In this document: positions 36,294 through 45,626 of the stretch, piece after piece | Numbering within the stretch: position 1 is the stretch's first letter | Layout: every line of letters starts with the position of its first letter | NCBI RefSeq assembly: GCF_900099685.1 | Contig: NZ_FNDW01000001.1 | Span: 248,001-312,000, forward strand | DNA from: Chryseobacterium taeanense | GTDB lineage: Bacteria > Bacteroidota > Bacteroidia > Flavobacteriales > Weeksellaceae | Reading direction: 5' to 3' | Length of the DNA: 64,000 bases | Notes under the pieces: generated by a model | What the model saw: only the letters and a program-made list of their open reading frames with translations | What the model was told of the DNA's origin: nothing | Databases searched by the model: none | Made by a program: the position numbers and the translations under genes

Positions 36294-38195
36294 TTAGCCT
36301 TCACCTAAAATCTCCTGTAGTTCAAGCCATCGCATCTCATGATTTTCTAATTTTTCAGAGATTGTTTCCAGATCGGTTGATAATTTTGATATTTTCTCAT
36401 AATCGCTTTCATTATTCAGATGATCCAGAATTTTAGCTCTTTCTATTTCTAGTTCAGGCATTTCTTTTTCTATGGTTTCAAGCTCTCTCTGTTCCTTGAA
36501 TGAAAGCCTTTTCTTTTTTGCAGTAGATGGGTTATTGACCGCCGCCGGAATATTTTCTTTAACAGGCTCCTGTTTTTGTGCAGTCGATTTTTCCATCGAC
36601 TCTTCGCGGCTTTTCGCTTCTCTGTATTCCGAAAAATTTCCAATGAAATCTTTGATTTTTCCGTCACCTTCAAAGGCCAGAATGTGATCTACAATTCTGT
36701 CCATAAAATATCTGTCGTGGGATACGATAATCAGCGACCCTTGGAACTGCTGTAAAAAGTTTTCAAGTACGGTAAGTGTTGGAAGATCAAGATCGTTTGT
36801 AGGCTCATCAAAAATTAGAAAATTAGGATTCTGATACAAAATATACATCAGATGCAGTCTTCTTTTTTCACCACCCGAAAGTTTTGAAATAGGAGAATAT
36901 TGTGTCTGGTCATCAAATAAAAACAACCTTAAAAACTGTGAAGCGGAAAGACTTTTTCCATTAGCTAAAGGATAATATTCCGCAGCTTCCTTAATGAAAT
37001 CAATGACTCTTTCATCTTCTTTATATTGTAACCCTTTTTGTGAAAAATATCCGAAGTGGATAGTTTCTCCGGTTTCAATTTCACCATTATCCGCTTTTTC
37101 AAATCCCTGAATGATATTTAAAAGAGTAGATTTCCCGGCACCGTTTTTACCTACAATACCTACTTTTTCGCCGCGCTGAAATTGGTAGCTGAAATCTTTC
37201 AGCAAAACTTTGTTCCCGAAGCTTTTATCAATATTTTTAAGTTCAAGCACTTTATTGCCGAGTCTTTTCATTTCAAAATCAAGTTCCAGTCCTTGTTTCC
37301 GGGTATCGGTTTTGGCGACTTTTTGTGTTTCAAAAAAAGCATCAATTCTGGATTTTGATTTGGTGGTTCTTGCTTTTGGCTGACGGCGCATCCATTCCAG
37401 TTCTTTTCTGTAAAGATTGTTTGCTTTGTCTATGGTGGCATTCAAGTTATCTTCGCGGATCATCTTATTTTCAAGGTAAGTCGCATAAGAACCATTGTGT
37501 ACATAGAGATTTTTATCTTCCATTTCCCAGATGATATCGCAAACACTGTCCAGGAAATATCTGTCGTGAGTTACGAGAAGAAGTGTGATTTTTGCTTTAT
37601 TTAAATAATTCTCAAGCCATTCCACCATTTCTACATCAAGGTGGTTGGTAGGCTCATCCATAATTAATAAAGTATGGCGATGCTCTGCTCTCGTCTCTGT
37701 TAAAAGTTTGGCTAAAGCAACACGTTTGATCTGCCCTCCCGAAAGAGTTCTCATTTTAGCATCAAGATCTGTGATTTTAAGCTGAGAAAGAATCTGCTTC
37801 ATTTCGTTTTCCAAATCCCAGGCTTTGTGTGCTTCCATTCCGGCTAAAGCTTTTTCGATAAAATCATTATCCGAGGAATGCAGTGACTTATGATAATCTT
37901 TTAAAGCCATAATTGGTGCGGAATCCAGCGTCATCATGAACTCGTCTATAGTAAGCTCCGGATTGAAATCTATTTCCTGATCGAACAAAACCACCTGAAT
38001 GTCTTTATTGATGACAACCGTTCCGCTGTCTGCAATTTCTTTTCCTATTAAAATTTTTAGTAGCGTAGATTTTCCGCTTCCGTTTTTGGCAACAATGGCA
38101 ATTTTGTCGCCCTCATTCACATGGAAGGTAATATTTTCAAACAAAACTTTAATGCCGTAGGATTTTGTGAGATTTTCTGCAGAAACGTAATTCAT
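36294..38195 (-). CDS. ABC-F family ATPase (Uup/EttA-like)
   Basis: A 633-residue soluble protein with two ABC domains and no membrane segments. Walker A sites are AKNGSGKSTLL (about residue 35) and GKNGAGKSTLLNI (about 345); signatures are LSGGQIKRVALAKLL and LSGGEKRRLHLMYIL; Walker B sites are LIMDEPTNHLD and LIFDEPTNDLD. The inter-domain linker and a C-terminal coiled coil (about 560-633) match Uup-type ABC-F proteins, which act on ribosomes or DNA structures. The frame is open upstream to 38243, but ATG 38195 gives the usual start MNYVSAENLTKSYG. Confidence 0.93.
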   Translation of the reverse strand: MNYVSAENLTKSYGIKVLFENITFHVNEGDKIAIVAKNGSGKSTLLKILIGKEIADSGTVVINKDIQVVLFDQEIDFNPELTIDEFMMTLDSAPIMALKDYHKSLHSSDNDFIEKALAGMEAHKAWDLENEMKQILSQLKITDLDAKMRTLSGGQIKRVALAKLLTETRAEHRHTLLIMDEPTNHLDVEMVEWLENYLNKAKITLLLVTHDRYFLDSVCDIIWEMEDKNLYVHNGSYATYLENKMIREDNLNATIDKANNLYRKELEWMRRQPKARTTKSKSRIDAFFETQKVAKTDTRKQGLELDFEMKRLGNKVLELKNIDKSFGNKVLLKDFSYQFQRGEKVGIVGKNGAGKSTLLNIIQGFEKADNGEIETGETIHFGYFSQKGLQYKEDERVIDFIKEAAEYYPLANGKSLSASQFLRLFLFDDQTQYSPISKLSGGEKRRLHLMYILYQNPNFLIFDEPTNDLDLPTLTVLENFLQQFQGSLIIVSHDRYFMDRIVDHILAFEGDGKIKDFIGNFSEYREAKSREESMEKSTAQKQEPVKENIPAAVNNPSTAKKKRLSFKEQRELETIEKEMPELEIERAKILDHLNNESDYEKISKLSTDLETISEKLENHEMRWLELQEILGEG

Positions 38196-38232
38196 TAGGA
38201 CTTGATACTTGGTTTGTACTTTAAATATGCCG

Positions 38233-38240
38233 CAAAAGTA
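38233..38240 (-). promoter_or_regulatory. Candidate -7 element of the ABC-F gene
   Basis: The minus strand reads TACTTTTG, 37 bases ahead of ATG 38195. No -33 TTG at the expected spacing. Confidence 0.4.
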
Positions 38241-38456
38241 CAAAAAATGTAATCATAATTTTTTTACTAATAATTTAATGTTTTTAAGGAAATGGTATTT
38301 TAGTTTCATGAATAAAAACTTATTGTTTTTGAATTATTAATCATTTAATGGTGTAATATTTGGTTTTATTTTAATTAATTGATATTTTTTTTATATTTTA
38401 TTCATTTGTATTTAATTTTATTGTAAATTCATGATACTAATTTAAAAATTATAACT

Positions 38457-38971
38457 ATGATGCAAATCAACTTTTGGGCTATTTTATTAGCTTCACTTAT
38501 TCCTTTAATTATTGGATTTCTATGGTATCACCCAAAGCTTTTCGGAAAAGTATGGCAGACTGAGCCGGATTAACTGCCGACAAAATGAAAGGGCAGATGA
38601 TCGGTGTTTTTATTTTTTCCGTGATTTTATCAGTATTAATGGCTTTTTTTCTTCAGTTTGTTACTATCCATCAGTTTGGTGCTGTTGGCATGATCGGAGG
38701 AGATGAAATGAATGCGAATGACTCCTATTATGCATTTATGAGAGATTACAGGTATGCGTACCGATCTTTTGGGCATGGGGCTTTTCATTCCATGATGGCC
38801 AGCTTTTTATTTGTCTTTCCAATGATTGCTATTAATGCTATGTTCGAAAGAAAATCATGGAAATATACGATGATTAATACAGGTTACTGGGCAGTCACTA
38901 TTACCATTATGGGCGGAATTATCTGTGGATGGTATGCGGTTGATGGTTTTTATTGGATAACACAAAAATAA
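38457..38971 (+). pseudogene. DUF1761 membrane protein broken by a one-base frameshift
   Basis: From ATG 38457 the frame reads MMQINFWAILLASLIPLII, then FLWYHPKLFGKVWQTE, then stops at TAA 38571-38573. Shifting one base at about 38562-38564 continues as AGLTADKMKGQMIGVFIF and runs to the stop at 38971, giving a complete ~171-residue DUF1761 protein with four helices (ending GYWAVTITIMGGIICGWY). Restoring one G in GAGCC would heal the gene. It is either a real recent pseudogene, a programmed shift or a sequencing error. The downstream part alone has an ATG at 38585. Confidence 0.85.
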
Positions 38972-38990
38972 TTTTAATAGAATAAAAGAT

Positions 38991-39014
38991 AAGGCTACTT
39001 TTGCGTAGCCTTTT
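38991..39014 (+). terminator. Hairpin terminator abutting the next start codon
   Basis: AAGGCTAC pairs with GTAGCCTT around a 6-base loop and is followed by T residues. The next gene's ATG starts at 39017, inside the terminator tail. Confidence 0.7.
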
Positions 39015-39016
39015 AT

Positions 39017-40153
39017 ATGTCATACCATTTAATAATATACGATACGGTTTCCGACCTGCCGGAAAATTGGAATAATGTAATAGGAAATCATAATATCATG
39101 CTTTCTGAGGAATATTTTAATGTTCTGCAAAATTCTTCACCTTCCAATATGAAATGTTTTTTCATGGGGTTTTTCCGGGAAGAAGAACTTATTGGTGGAG
39201 CGTTGTTTCAATATCTGGATTTCAGCAGACACAGAACTTTTCATAAAGAAAAATCGGGGCTTGTATTCAGTTTTAAAAATTTGATGATTCAGTGTTTCAT
39301 AAAGGATGTCATGATCCTCGGGAACAATATGCTTACCGGACAGAACGGATTTTATTTTGATTCTTCAAAAATTTCATCGGAAGAAGTTGTTGTGCTTTTA
39401 AATAAAGCGGTACAAAAAATGCAGAACGACATCCGAAAAACGTCCTTAATTGTTTATAAAGATTATCAAAAATGTTTTATAGAGCATTTCAAGGAAAAAG
39501 AATATAGTACATATTTCAGATTTTCTGTTCAGCCCAATATGATATTGAATATCAGAGAAGGCTGGAAAACATTTGACGATTATGTAAATGATTTTTCAAA
39601 AAAATACCGGGCCAGAGCCAAAACAGCAAAAAGAAAATTGGATGATGTTGAAAGGCGTGAATTCAATTTAGATTCATTAAAAAAGCATCAACAAAAAATG
39701 AATGAGCTTTATCTAAATGTTGTGGAAAAAGCATCTTTCAATACATTTTTTCTTCCTGAAAACCATTTTGAGAAAATGAAGGAAAACTTGGGTGAGAAAT
39801 TTAAAGTTTTTGGATATTTTTCAGGACGGAAACTTATAGGTTTTTATACTCTGATTTTAAATAATAAAGATGTTGATACTTATTTTTTAGGTTACGATAA
39901 AGACTGCCAGAAACAAAAACAGATCTACCTGAATATGCTGTTGGATATGGTGGAATTTGGAATCAAATATCGGTTTAAAAGAATTGTTTTCGGAAGAACG
40001 GCTTTGGAGATAAAATCCACAATTGGAGCAGAACCATCAGGGATTTTCGGCATTATGAAACATAATAACTTTATACTCAATAAAGGTATTGGTAAAATTT
40101 TTACTTCATTTGCTCCCAAAACAAAATGGGTTCAGAGAAATCCTTTTAAATGA
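39017..40153 (+). CDS. GNAT/FemAB-like acyltransferase-fold protein
   Basis: A 378-residue soluble protein of the broad GNAT superfamily, resembling proteins annotated as BioF2-like or peptidogalycan-biosynthesis-recognition. The first half is a degenerate GNAT fold (FFREEELIGGALFQYLDFSR). The second half carries a basic helix (DFSKKYRARAKTAKRKLD), then FGYFSGRKLIGFYTLILNNK and YLNMLLDMVEFGIK. An aminoacyl or acyl transfer role is likely but the substrate is unknown. The start follows a terminator hairpin by two bases. Convergent with the GH25 gene, 7 bases apart. Confidence 0.7.
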   Translation: MSYHLIIYDTVSDLPENWNNVIGNHNIMLSEEYFNVLQNSSPSNMKCFFMGFFREEELIGGALFQYLDFSRHRTFHKEKSGLVFSFKNLMIQCFIKDVMILGNNMLTGQNGFYFDSSKISSEEVVVLLNKAVQKMQNDIRKTSLIVYKDYQKCFIEHFKEKEYSTYFRFSVQPNMILNIREGWKTFDDYVNDFSKKYRARAKTAKRKLDDVERREFNLDSLKKHQQKMNELYLNVVEKASFNTFFLPENHFEKMKENLGEKFKVFGYFSGRKLIGFYTLILNNKDVDTYFLGYDKDCQKQKQIYLNMLLDMVEFGIKYRFKRIVFGRTALEIKSTIGAEPSGIFGIMKHNNFILNKGIGKIFTSFAPKTKWVQRNPFK

Positions 40154-40160
40154 AATTAAG

Positions 40161-41024
40161 TCAGTCTAAAGTCAGCCTTTTTAGTGACCATAAATTTCCA
40201 TTATAGATGTTGAGGTCTACTTTAGTATTGATTCCGTGAACGATGCCGTTTTCTGTAAACTGCCAGAAATGCCAGTAGGTATCAGGTGATGGGGTGGGAA
40301 CATCGTTGTAATTCGCCAGCCAAAGCGGGTAATCGTCAAATTCCCCTTTCAGGAAATCTTTATAATAATGATAATAGGTGTAGATTATTGGTTTTTCGCC
40401 ATATGCTTCTTCTACAATTTTACACCATGTTTTCAGGTCTTCAACCAATTTTTTTGTGGTTTTGCGTCTCGGAATTTTTTCAATATCGAGAACTGGCGGG
40501 AGATCGCCGCTTTCCAGTTTTACATTTTCCAGAAAGTTATTGGCTTGTATGACAGGGTCTTCATCTGCTCTGTAAAAATGGTAGGCACCTCGAATCATGT
40601 CATGTTTTTTTGCCATTTCCCAAAAATCATCAAAGTGTTTGTCTGCATTTCGGTTTCCCATTGTCGCACGCATAAGTACAAACTCCAATGGAATGGTTCT
40701 GTTTCCAATGCTCAGACTGTCCCATCTGATATCTTCTTTATTCTGATAATGTGAAATATCAAAACCATAAGTCTTATCCAGATTATCAGAGATAATTTTT
40801 TGGATTCTTAAGGTTTCAGTTTCTGTATTGTGAAGCTTTTTATGAACGAATTTATTAAAGTACATTGCATAATAATAGCTGACGGTTTGTTTTAAATAGA
40901 AACCGGTTCCTATAAGTGCAATAAATAGAATAGCCAACATTACCTTGCGTCGGAAAAAATAGTTCTTCCGTCGGTTTTGATGAATCTTTTTGGCGGTTTT
41001 TTTGCTGTACTTTTTCAGTGGCAT
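40161..41024 (-). CDS. Membrane-anchored GH25 lysozyme
   Basis: A 287-residue protein: a very basic cytoplasmic start (KKYSKKTAKKIHQNRRKN), one membrane helix (about residues 30-48) and a GH25 muramidase domain outside. Catalytic residues are visible in YGFDISHYQ (Asp) and PPVLDIEKIP (Asp/Glu). The end WQFTENGIVHGINTKVDLNIYNG completes the barrel. It should cleave peptidoglycan glycan strands from the inner-membrane side. The frame opens at a TTG (41036), but ATG 41024 is preferred. Divergent from ndh over about 65 bases. Confidence 0.9.
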   Translation of the reverse strand: MPLKKYSKKTAKKIHQNRRKNYFFRRKVMLAILFIALIGTGFYLKQTVSYYYAMYFNKFVHKKLHNTETETLRIQKIISDNLDKTYGFDISHYQNKEDIRWDSLSIGNRTIPLEFVLMRATMGNRNADKHFDDFWEMAKKHDMIRGAYHFYRADEDPVIQANNFLENVKLESGDLPPVLDIEKIPRRKTTKKLVEDLKTWCKIVEEAYGEKPIIYTYYHYYKDFLKGEFDDYPLWLANYNDVPTPSPDTYWHFWQFTENGIVHGINTKVDLNIYNGNLWSLKRLTLD

Positions 41025-41033
41025 AAAGTTTTG

Positions 41034-41083
41034 CAAAACTAACTTTTTTCGCTGCCAAATGCTAAAATAAATCAGTAAATTTG
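41034..41083. promoter_or_regulatory. Divergent -7 elements for the GH25 gene and ndh
   Basis: Minus strand TAGTTTTG (41034-41041) lies 9 bases from the GH25 ATG. Plus strand TAAATTTG (41076-41083) lies 6 bases from the ndh ATG. The space between is too short for separate upstream regions, so the two promoters must share it, and both mRNAs would have almost no leader. Confidence 0.55.
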
Positions 41084-41089
41084 TGTACT

Positions 41090-42352
41090 ATGGAAACACG
41101 CGAAAAGATCATCATCATAGGAGGTGGTTTTGCGGGGCTGCAACTTGCAAAAACATTAAACAACAAAAACAAGAAAGTAATTGTTTTAGACCGGGTAAAC
41201 CATCATATGTTCCAGCCTCTTTTTTATCAGGTAGCGTGCGGAAGGATCGAGCCTTCCAATATTTCCTTCCCGTTTAGAAAAATCTTTCAGCGTTCCAGAA
41301 ATACACAGTTTCGCCTTACGGAAGTTAAAGAAATTGATACTGCCAACAATAAAGTCATTACCGATGAGGCAGAATTTAGCTATGATAAACTGGTTATTGC
41401 CACCGGCTGTAAAACCAATTTTTTCGGAAATAAAGATCTTGAAGGCAAAGCTTTCGGGATGAAAAATACACAGGAAGCTATCAGTATCAGAAATCATGTG
41501 CTGATGACTTTTGAAAAACTGATCCTTGAAAAAAGCCGCAGTGACGACGGAAACTGGAATATAGTTATTGTAGGAAGCGGACCGACAGGCGTGGAACTGG
41601 CAGGAGCTTTTGCTGAAATGAAAAAAGAAATTCTTCCGAGAGATTATCCTTATATGAATTTTGATCACCTTCAGATTATATTGGTGAGTTCCACGGAAAA
41701 GCCTCTTGCGGTGATGAGTCCCGAAGCGCAGAATAAATCTGAGGAATATCTTAAGGATCTTGGTGTAACATTTCTAAGCCAGGAATATGTTACGGATTAT
41801 GATGGCGATAAAGTTTATATGAAGAGCGGAAAAACAATTTCTTCCAATAATGTAATATGGGCCGCGGGAGTTACCGGAAATGTTGTGGGTGGCTTTCCAC
41901 AGGAAAAACTAATCAGAAACAGATATATAACCGACAGGTACAACAAAATAAAGGGCTATGATAATATATTTGCCATAGGTGATATTGCCTATATGGAAAC
42001 TCCAAAGTATCCGCAAGGGCATCCACAGGTGGCGAACGTAGCGATTAATCAGGCGAAAAATTTAGGTAAAAACCTTTTAAAGAAAAGTAGCGCCGACTGG
42101 GAAGAATTTGAATATATTGATAAAGGTTCTCTTGCTACCATTGGAAAGCACAGAGCTGTTGTTGATTTACCTTTTATCAAATTTCAGGGCTTTCTGGCTT
42201 GGTATTTCTGGATGTTTTTACATTTAATGTTAATTTTGAGCGTCAGAAATAAGCTTGCCGTATTCTTCAACTGGATGTGGAGCTATTTCAACAAAGACTC
42301 TTCCTTACGATTAATAATTTCGCCAAATAAGAAAAACGAAACTTTACAATGA
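41090..42352 (+). CDS. ndh: Type II NADH dehydrogenase (NDH-2)
   Basis: A 420-residue flavoprotein. FAD-binding [16 protein letters not shown] is at the N-terminus, NADH-binding [17 protein letters not shown] at about 165, and FAD-contact [10 protein letters not shown] at about 300. The quinone-site segment is [11 protein letters not shown]. The C-terminal amphipathic stretch ([15 protein letters not shown]) anchors it to the inner membrane. It passes electrons from NADH to menaquinone without pumping protons. ATG 41090 is used; an in-frame TTG at 41081 lies inside the -7 element. Its stop overlaps the trmD start (ATGA). Confidence 0.94.
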   Translation: METREKIIIIGGGFAGLQLAKTLNNKNKKVIVLDRVNHHMFQPLFYQVACGRIEPSNISFPFRKIFQRSRNTQFRLTEVKEIDTANNKVITDEAEFSYDKLVIATGCKTNFFGNKDLEGKAFGMKNTQEAISIRNHVLMTFEKLILEKSRSDDGNWNIVIVGSGPTGVELAGAFAEMKKEILPRDYPYMNFDHLQIILVSSTEKPLAVMSPEAQNKSEEYLKDLGVTFLSQEYVTDYDGDKVYMKSGKTISSNNVIWAAGVTGNVVGGFPQEKLIRNRYITDRYNKIKGYDNIFAIGDIAYMETPKYPQGHPQVANVAINQAKNLGKNLLKKSSADWEEFEYIDKGSLATIGKHRAVVDLPFIKFQGFLAWYFWMFLHLMLILSVRNKLAVFFNWMWSYFNKDSSLRLIISPNKKNETLQ

Positions 42353-43020
42353 GAATTGATATTATAAGCGTGCTTCCTGAACTCATGGAAAGCCCATTTA
42401 AAACTTCTATTTTAAAAAGAGCGATGGATAAAGGACTTGCAGAAGTACATTTTCATCATCTGAGAGAATGGGCAATCAACAAACATCGGCAGATCGACGA
42501 CGAGCCATATGGTGGTGGTGCAGGAATGGTAATGATGGTAGAGCCTTTGGATAAATGTATTTCCGACTTGAAAGCACAGAGAGAATATGATGAAATTATT
42601 TATCTTACACCGGATGGGGTGACCTTAAACCAGAAAATAGCCAATACACTTTCTATTAAACAGAATCTTATTTTCTTATGCGGCCATTACAAAGGCATTG
42701 ATCAGCGTGTACGGGATCTGCATATTACTAAGGAAATTTCAATAGGGGATTATGTGCTTACGGGTGGTGAACTCGCGGCGTGTGTTCTTGCCGATTCTGT
42801 TATCCGCCTACTTCCCGGAGTTCTGAATGATGAACAGAGTGCATTGACAGACAGTTTTCAGGATGATCTTCTTTCGCCGCCGATCTACACGAGACCGGAA
42901 GTTTACAAAGGACTGGAAGTTCCAAAAGTTCTTCTGAGCGGAAATTTTGCCAAGATCGAAGAATGGCGACATGAGGAAGCGGTAAGAATTACGAAAGAAA
43001 AACGTCCGGATTTACTTTAA
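42349..43020 (+). CDS. trmD: tRNA (guanine-37-N1)-methyltransferase
   Basis: A 223-residue SPOUT enzyme. The knot region is [16 protein letters not shown] and [16 protein letters not shown], with the catalytic Asp following the N-terminal [16 protein letters not shown]. It makes m1G37 in tRNAs reading CUN, CCN and CGG, which prevents +1 frameshifting. Usually trmD sits with rpsP-rimM-rplS; here it overlaps ndh by 4 bases instead. Confidence 0.96.
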   Translation: MRIDIISVLPELMESPFKTSILKRAMDKGLAEVHFHHLREWAINKHRQIDDEPYGGGAGMVMMVEPLDKCISDLKAQREYDEIIYLTPDGVTLNQKIANTLSIKQNLIFLCGHYKGIDQRVRDLHITKEISIGDYVLTGGELAACVLADSVIRLLPGVLNDEQSALTDSFQDDLLSPPIYTRPEVYKGLEVPKVLLSGNFAKIEEWRHEEAVRITKEKRPDLL

Positions 43021-43393
43021 AAACCTCCAAATACGAAATTGATTACGGTTTAAGGAATTTATCTTTACTAAAAAGATTTAATTAGGAATAAAATTTGCTA
43101 TTAATTGTGTTATAGTTTAAAATATTAATTTTTATTTATTAATAGTAGTATTTTATTCTATAATTTTTTATTTTTACATATTATTTTATTTCGAATATTT
43201 GCTTATAAAATCCTATTAGGTGAAAATATTTAATGTATTTTAAGTTTTTAATTTAAAATTTTCTCGTAAGTCTATTCATTAGAATCTAAAATTAACGTGA
43301 AAATTTTACGAAATAATTAATGATTTATTAAATAAAATAATAAATTTACATCCTGAAGATTAAAATGAAAGTTTTAAGAAGTAGAAAAGCATA
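43021..43393. other. Very AT-rich intergenic gap
   Basis: No gene, repeat or hairpin of note. TAAATTTA at 43341-43348 is one base off the -7 consensus and could serve the next gene. Confidence 0.3.
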
Positions 43394-44329
43394 ATGATGG
43401 AGTTGTTGAGCTTTTATAATGTTGAAAATTTATTTCTGCCTGATCCTCCACCCAGACACAAGCTGGATCCTACAAATTCAGGATTGAGGAATTGGGATGA
43501 ACGGAAATATAAAAACAAGCTCTTCAAAATAGCGAATGTTTTTCAGATGATGAAGGAGGAAAATGAAGTGCTTCCCTTTATTATAGGTCTTTCGGAAGTA
43601 TCCGGCAGGAAGGTTCTGGAAGATTTGGTAAAGCTGCCACCTTTCAATTCGGAATATGGTATTGTGCATTACAATTCCAGAGACGAAAGAAAAGTTGATG
43701 TGGCTTTGCTATATAATAAAAAAAAAGTTGAGGTAGTGGATTCAGAAGCCATTACATTCTTCTTTGAAATTGAAAATAAAAACACAGAATATTACGACAC
43801 AACAAGAGATGTACTTTATTCAAAACTGAAGTATGAAGAAGAAATTATTCATGTCTTTATCGCTCATCTTCCCTCTAAGCGCGAAAAAGATATCAATAAG
43901 CCCAAAAGAATCTTTATACTCAACGAAATCCAAAGACGGATTCTGGATATTGTAAATGATGGCGGAAATGTGATTTTGTGTGGTGATTTCAACGAAAACC
44001 CAGATGATGAAAATTTAGAAAAAATTCTCTATGACGATTCGCATGAGAAGGTATTGAGAAACCCTTTCCGGCAATTGTTTTCTACAGGAAATTACTCTAC
44101 TTTTCATTACAAATCAGGACTGTTGTTTGATCAGATTATATTATCCAAATCTTTTTTTAAAGAAGATAATATACTTTCTTTTCAGCGTGCTGTGATATTC
44201 AGACCTGAAAAAATCAGCAGCCGGGACAAAAGATTTGAAGGAAGGCCGTTCCGTACCTATTCAGGAACACGGTATCTGGGTGGTTACAGTGACCATTTTC
44301 CGGTTTTTGTGACATTAAGTAAAGTATAA
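43394..44329 (+). CDS. Endonuclease/exonuclease/phosphatase (EEP) family protein
   Basis: A 311-residue protein without a signal peptide. EEP motifs in order: FYNVENLFLPD, IIGLSEVSGRKVLEDL (metal-binding Glu), FIAHLPSKRE, VILCGDFNENPDD (Asp/Asn) and GYSDHFPVFV (catalytic Asp-His). Members cut nucleic acids or phosphoesters with Mg2+; the target is not evident. Two ATGs lie at the start (43394 and 43397). The Lrp gene follows 31 bases later. Confidence 0.87.
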   Translation: MMELLSFYNVENLFLPDPPPRHKLDPTNSGLRNWDERKYKNKLFKIANVFQMMKEENEVLPFIIGLSEVSGRKVLEDLVKLPPFNSEYGIVHYNSRDERKVDVALLYNKKKVEVVDSEAITFFFEIENKNTEYYDTTRDVLYSKLKYEEEIIHVFIAHLPSKREKDINKPKRIFILNEIQRRILDIVNDGGNVILCGDFNENPDDENLEKILYDDSHEKVLRNPFRQLFSTGNYSTFHYKSGLLFDQIILSKSFFKEDNILSFQRAVIFRPEKISSRDKRFEGRPFRTYSGTRYLGGYSDHFPVFVTLSKV

Positions 44330-44360
44330 AACAAATGTGAAAACATAAATAAAGTAGAGA

Positions 44361-44831
44361 ATGAAAAATTCAGACAACACAAGTTATCAATTGGATTCAA
44401 TCGACAAAGAAATTATCTATATGCTGATGGATAATTCCAAAACTTCCCTGGCTCATATTTCCAAAAGCGTCGGCATATCAACAACTGCCGTTCATCAGAG
44501 AATAAAAAAACTTGAGCAGGCAGGAGTGATTGAAAATTCAATTTCGTTCCTTAATCCTAAAAAAATTGGATATAAAGTTATTTCATACATTGGCGTATTT
44601 CTCGATAAGCCGAGTCATTATCCAGATATGGTAAAGGCGTTGAAAGAAATTAATGAAGTCGTTGAAGCACATTATACCACAGGAAATTATACGATCTTTC
44701 TGAAAGTACTCTGTAAAGATAACGATCACCTGATGCAGATTTTAAGTAAACTTCAGAAGCTGAAAGGCGTGACAAGAACAGAAACTTTCATATCTTTGGA
44801 ACAAGGTATTTACAGACAACTGAAAGTATAA
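44361..44831 (+). CDS. Lrp/AsnC family transcriptional regulator
   Basis: A 156-residue regulator. The N-terminal winged helix is LDSIDKEIIYMLMDNSKTSL, then ISTTAVHQRIKKLEQAGVIE. The C-terminal RAM domain (about 75-150) has the ligand-type core EAHYTTGNYTIFLKVLCKD. It should respond to an amino acid. It lies 5 bases ahead of deoC and is probably co-transcribed with it, but a link to deoxynucleoside breakdown is not established. Confidence 0.92.
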   Translation: MKNSDNTSYQLDSIDKEIIYMLMDNSKTSLAHISKSVGISTTAVHQRIKKLEQAGVIENSISFLNPKKIGYKVISYIGVFLDKPSHYPDMVKALKEINEVVEAHYTTGNYTIFLKVLCKDNDHLMQILSKLQKLKGVTRTETFISLEQGIYRQLKV

Positions 44832-44836
44832 AGATT

Positions 44837-45583
44837 ATGAACATTGCTCAATATTTGGATTCAACCTATCTGAAAACTCCGGAACAATCGGGGATTTCAG
44901 CTGAAGAAACTTTACAGAAAGATAAAGATCTCACGCAGGAAGCGATTGATAACGGAATTTTTGCTGTCATGATCCGACCAGATTATGTTTCTGAGATAAA
45001 AAAGTATATTCAGGAGAGGAATTCGGATGTTGTGGTAGGAACAGTAATTGGTTTTCATGAAGGTACATCTTCCATAGACGAAAAAATTGCAGAAGCTGAA
45101 AAAGCGATTGCCGACGGAGCCGATGAACTGGATTTTGTAATTAATTATACGGCTTATCTGAAAGGAGAATTAAATCTTGTAAAAGATGAGTTTATACGAT
45201 GTACAAAGCTATGTATGAAGCATCATAAAGTAGCAAAATGGATCATAGAAATTGCAGCTTTAAATGATGAACAAATTGCAGATCTTACCAAGAATATTTC
45301 AAATTGGGCCAAAGAAAATTTCTCAGAAAATGAATGGCCTAAAATATTTATAAAATCGTCAACAGGATTCTTTGAAACCAAAGATGGTAAGCCTAATGGA
45401 GCTACTTTTGAAGGAATAAAAATTATGCTTGATAATTCCGCAGGGTTACCCGTAAAAGCAGCCGGTGGAGTCAGGACTCCTCAAGATGCTGAAAAAATGA
45501 TTAATATGGGGGTTAAAAGAATCGGGACCTCTTCAGCATTAGCTCTTATAAAAAATCATCAGTCACCACAAGAAGGATATTAA
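44837..45583 (+). CDS. deoC: Deoxyribose-phosphate aldolase
   Basis: A 248-residue class I aldolase that splits 2-deoxyribose-5-phosphate into acetaldehyde and glyceraldehyde-3-phosphate. The Schiff-base lysine is in IFIKSSTGFFE (about residue 171), with the second lysine in PVKAAGGVRT. Preceding pieces such as DELDFVINYTAYLKGE fit the barrel. It ends at a bidirectional terminator shared with dusB. Confidence 0.95.
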   Translation: MNIAQYLDSTYLKTPEQSGISAEETLQKDKDLTQEAIDNGIFAVMIRPDYVSEIKKYIQERNSDVVVGTVIGFHEGTSSIDEKIAEAEKAIADGADELDFVINYTAYLKGELNLVKDEFIRCTKLCMKHHKVAKWIIEIAALNDEQIADLTKNISNWAKENFSENEWPKIFIKSSTGFFETKDGKPNGATFEGIKIMLDNSAGLPVKAAGGVRTPQDAEKMINMGVKRIGTSSALALIKNHQSPQEGY

Positions 45584-45592
45584 CAATACAAA

Positions 45593-45620
45593 AAAACCAT
45601 CAGATTAGGCTGATGGTTTT
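45593..45620. terminator. Bidirectional terminator between deoC and dusB
   Basis: AAAACCATCAG and CTGATGGTTTT pair perfectly (11 bp) around a 6-base loop. Confidence 0.9.
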
Positions 45621-45626
45621 GTTTTT

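Noticed and set aside
38512-38706. Plus-strand 64-codon frame spanning the DUF1761 frameshift
   Set aside because: It is a third frame with no similarity to the DUF1761 protein, whose two halves lie in the other two frames.
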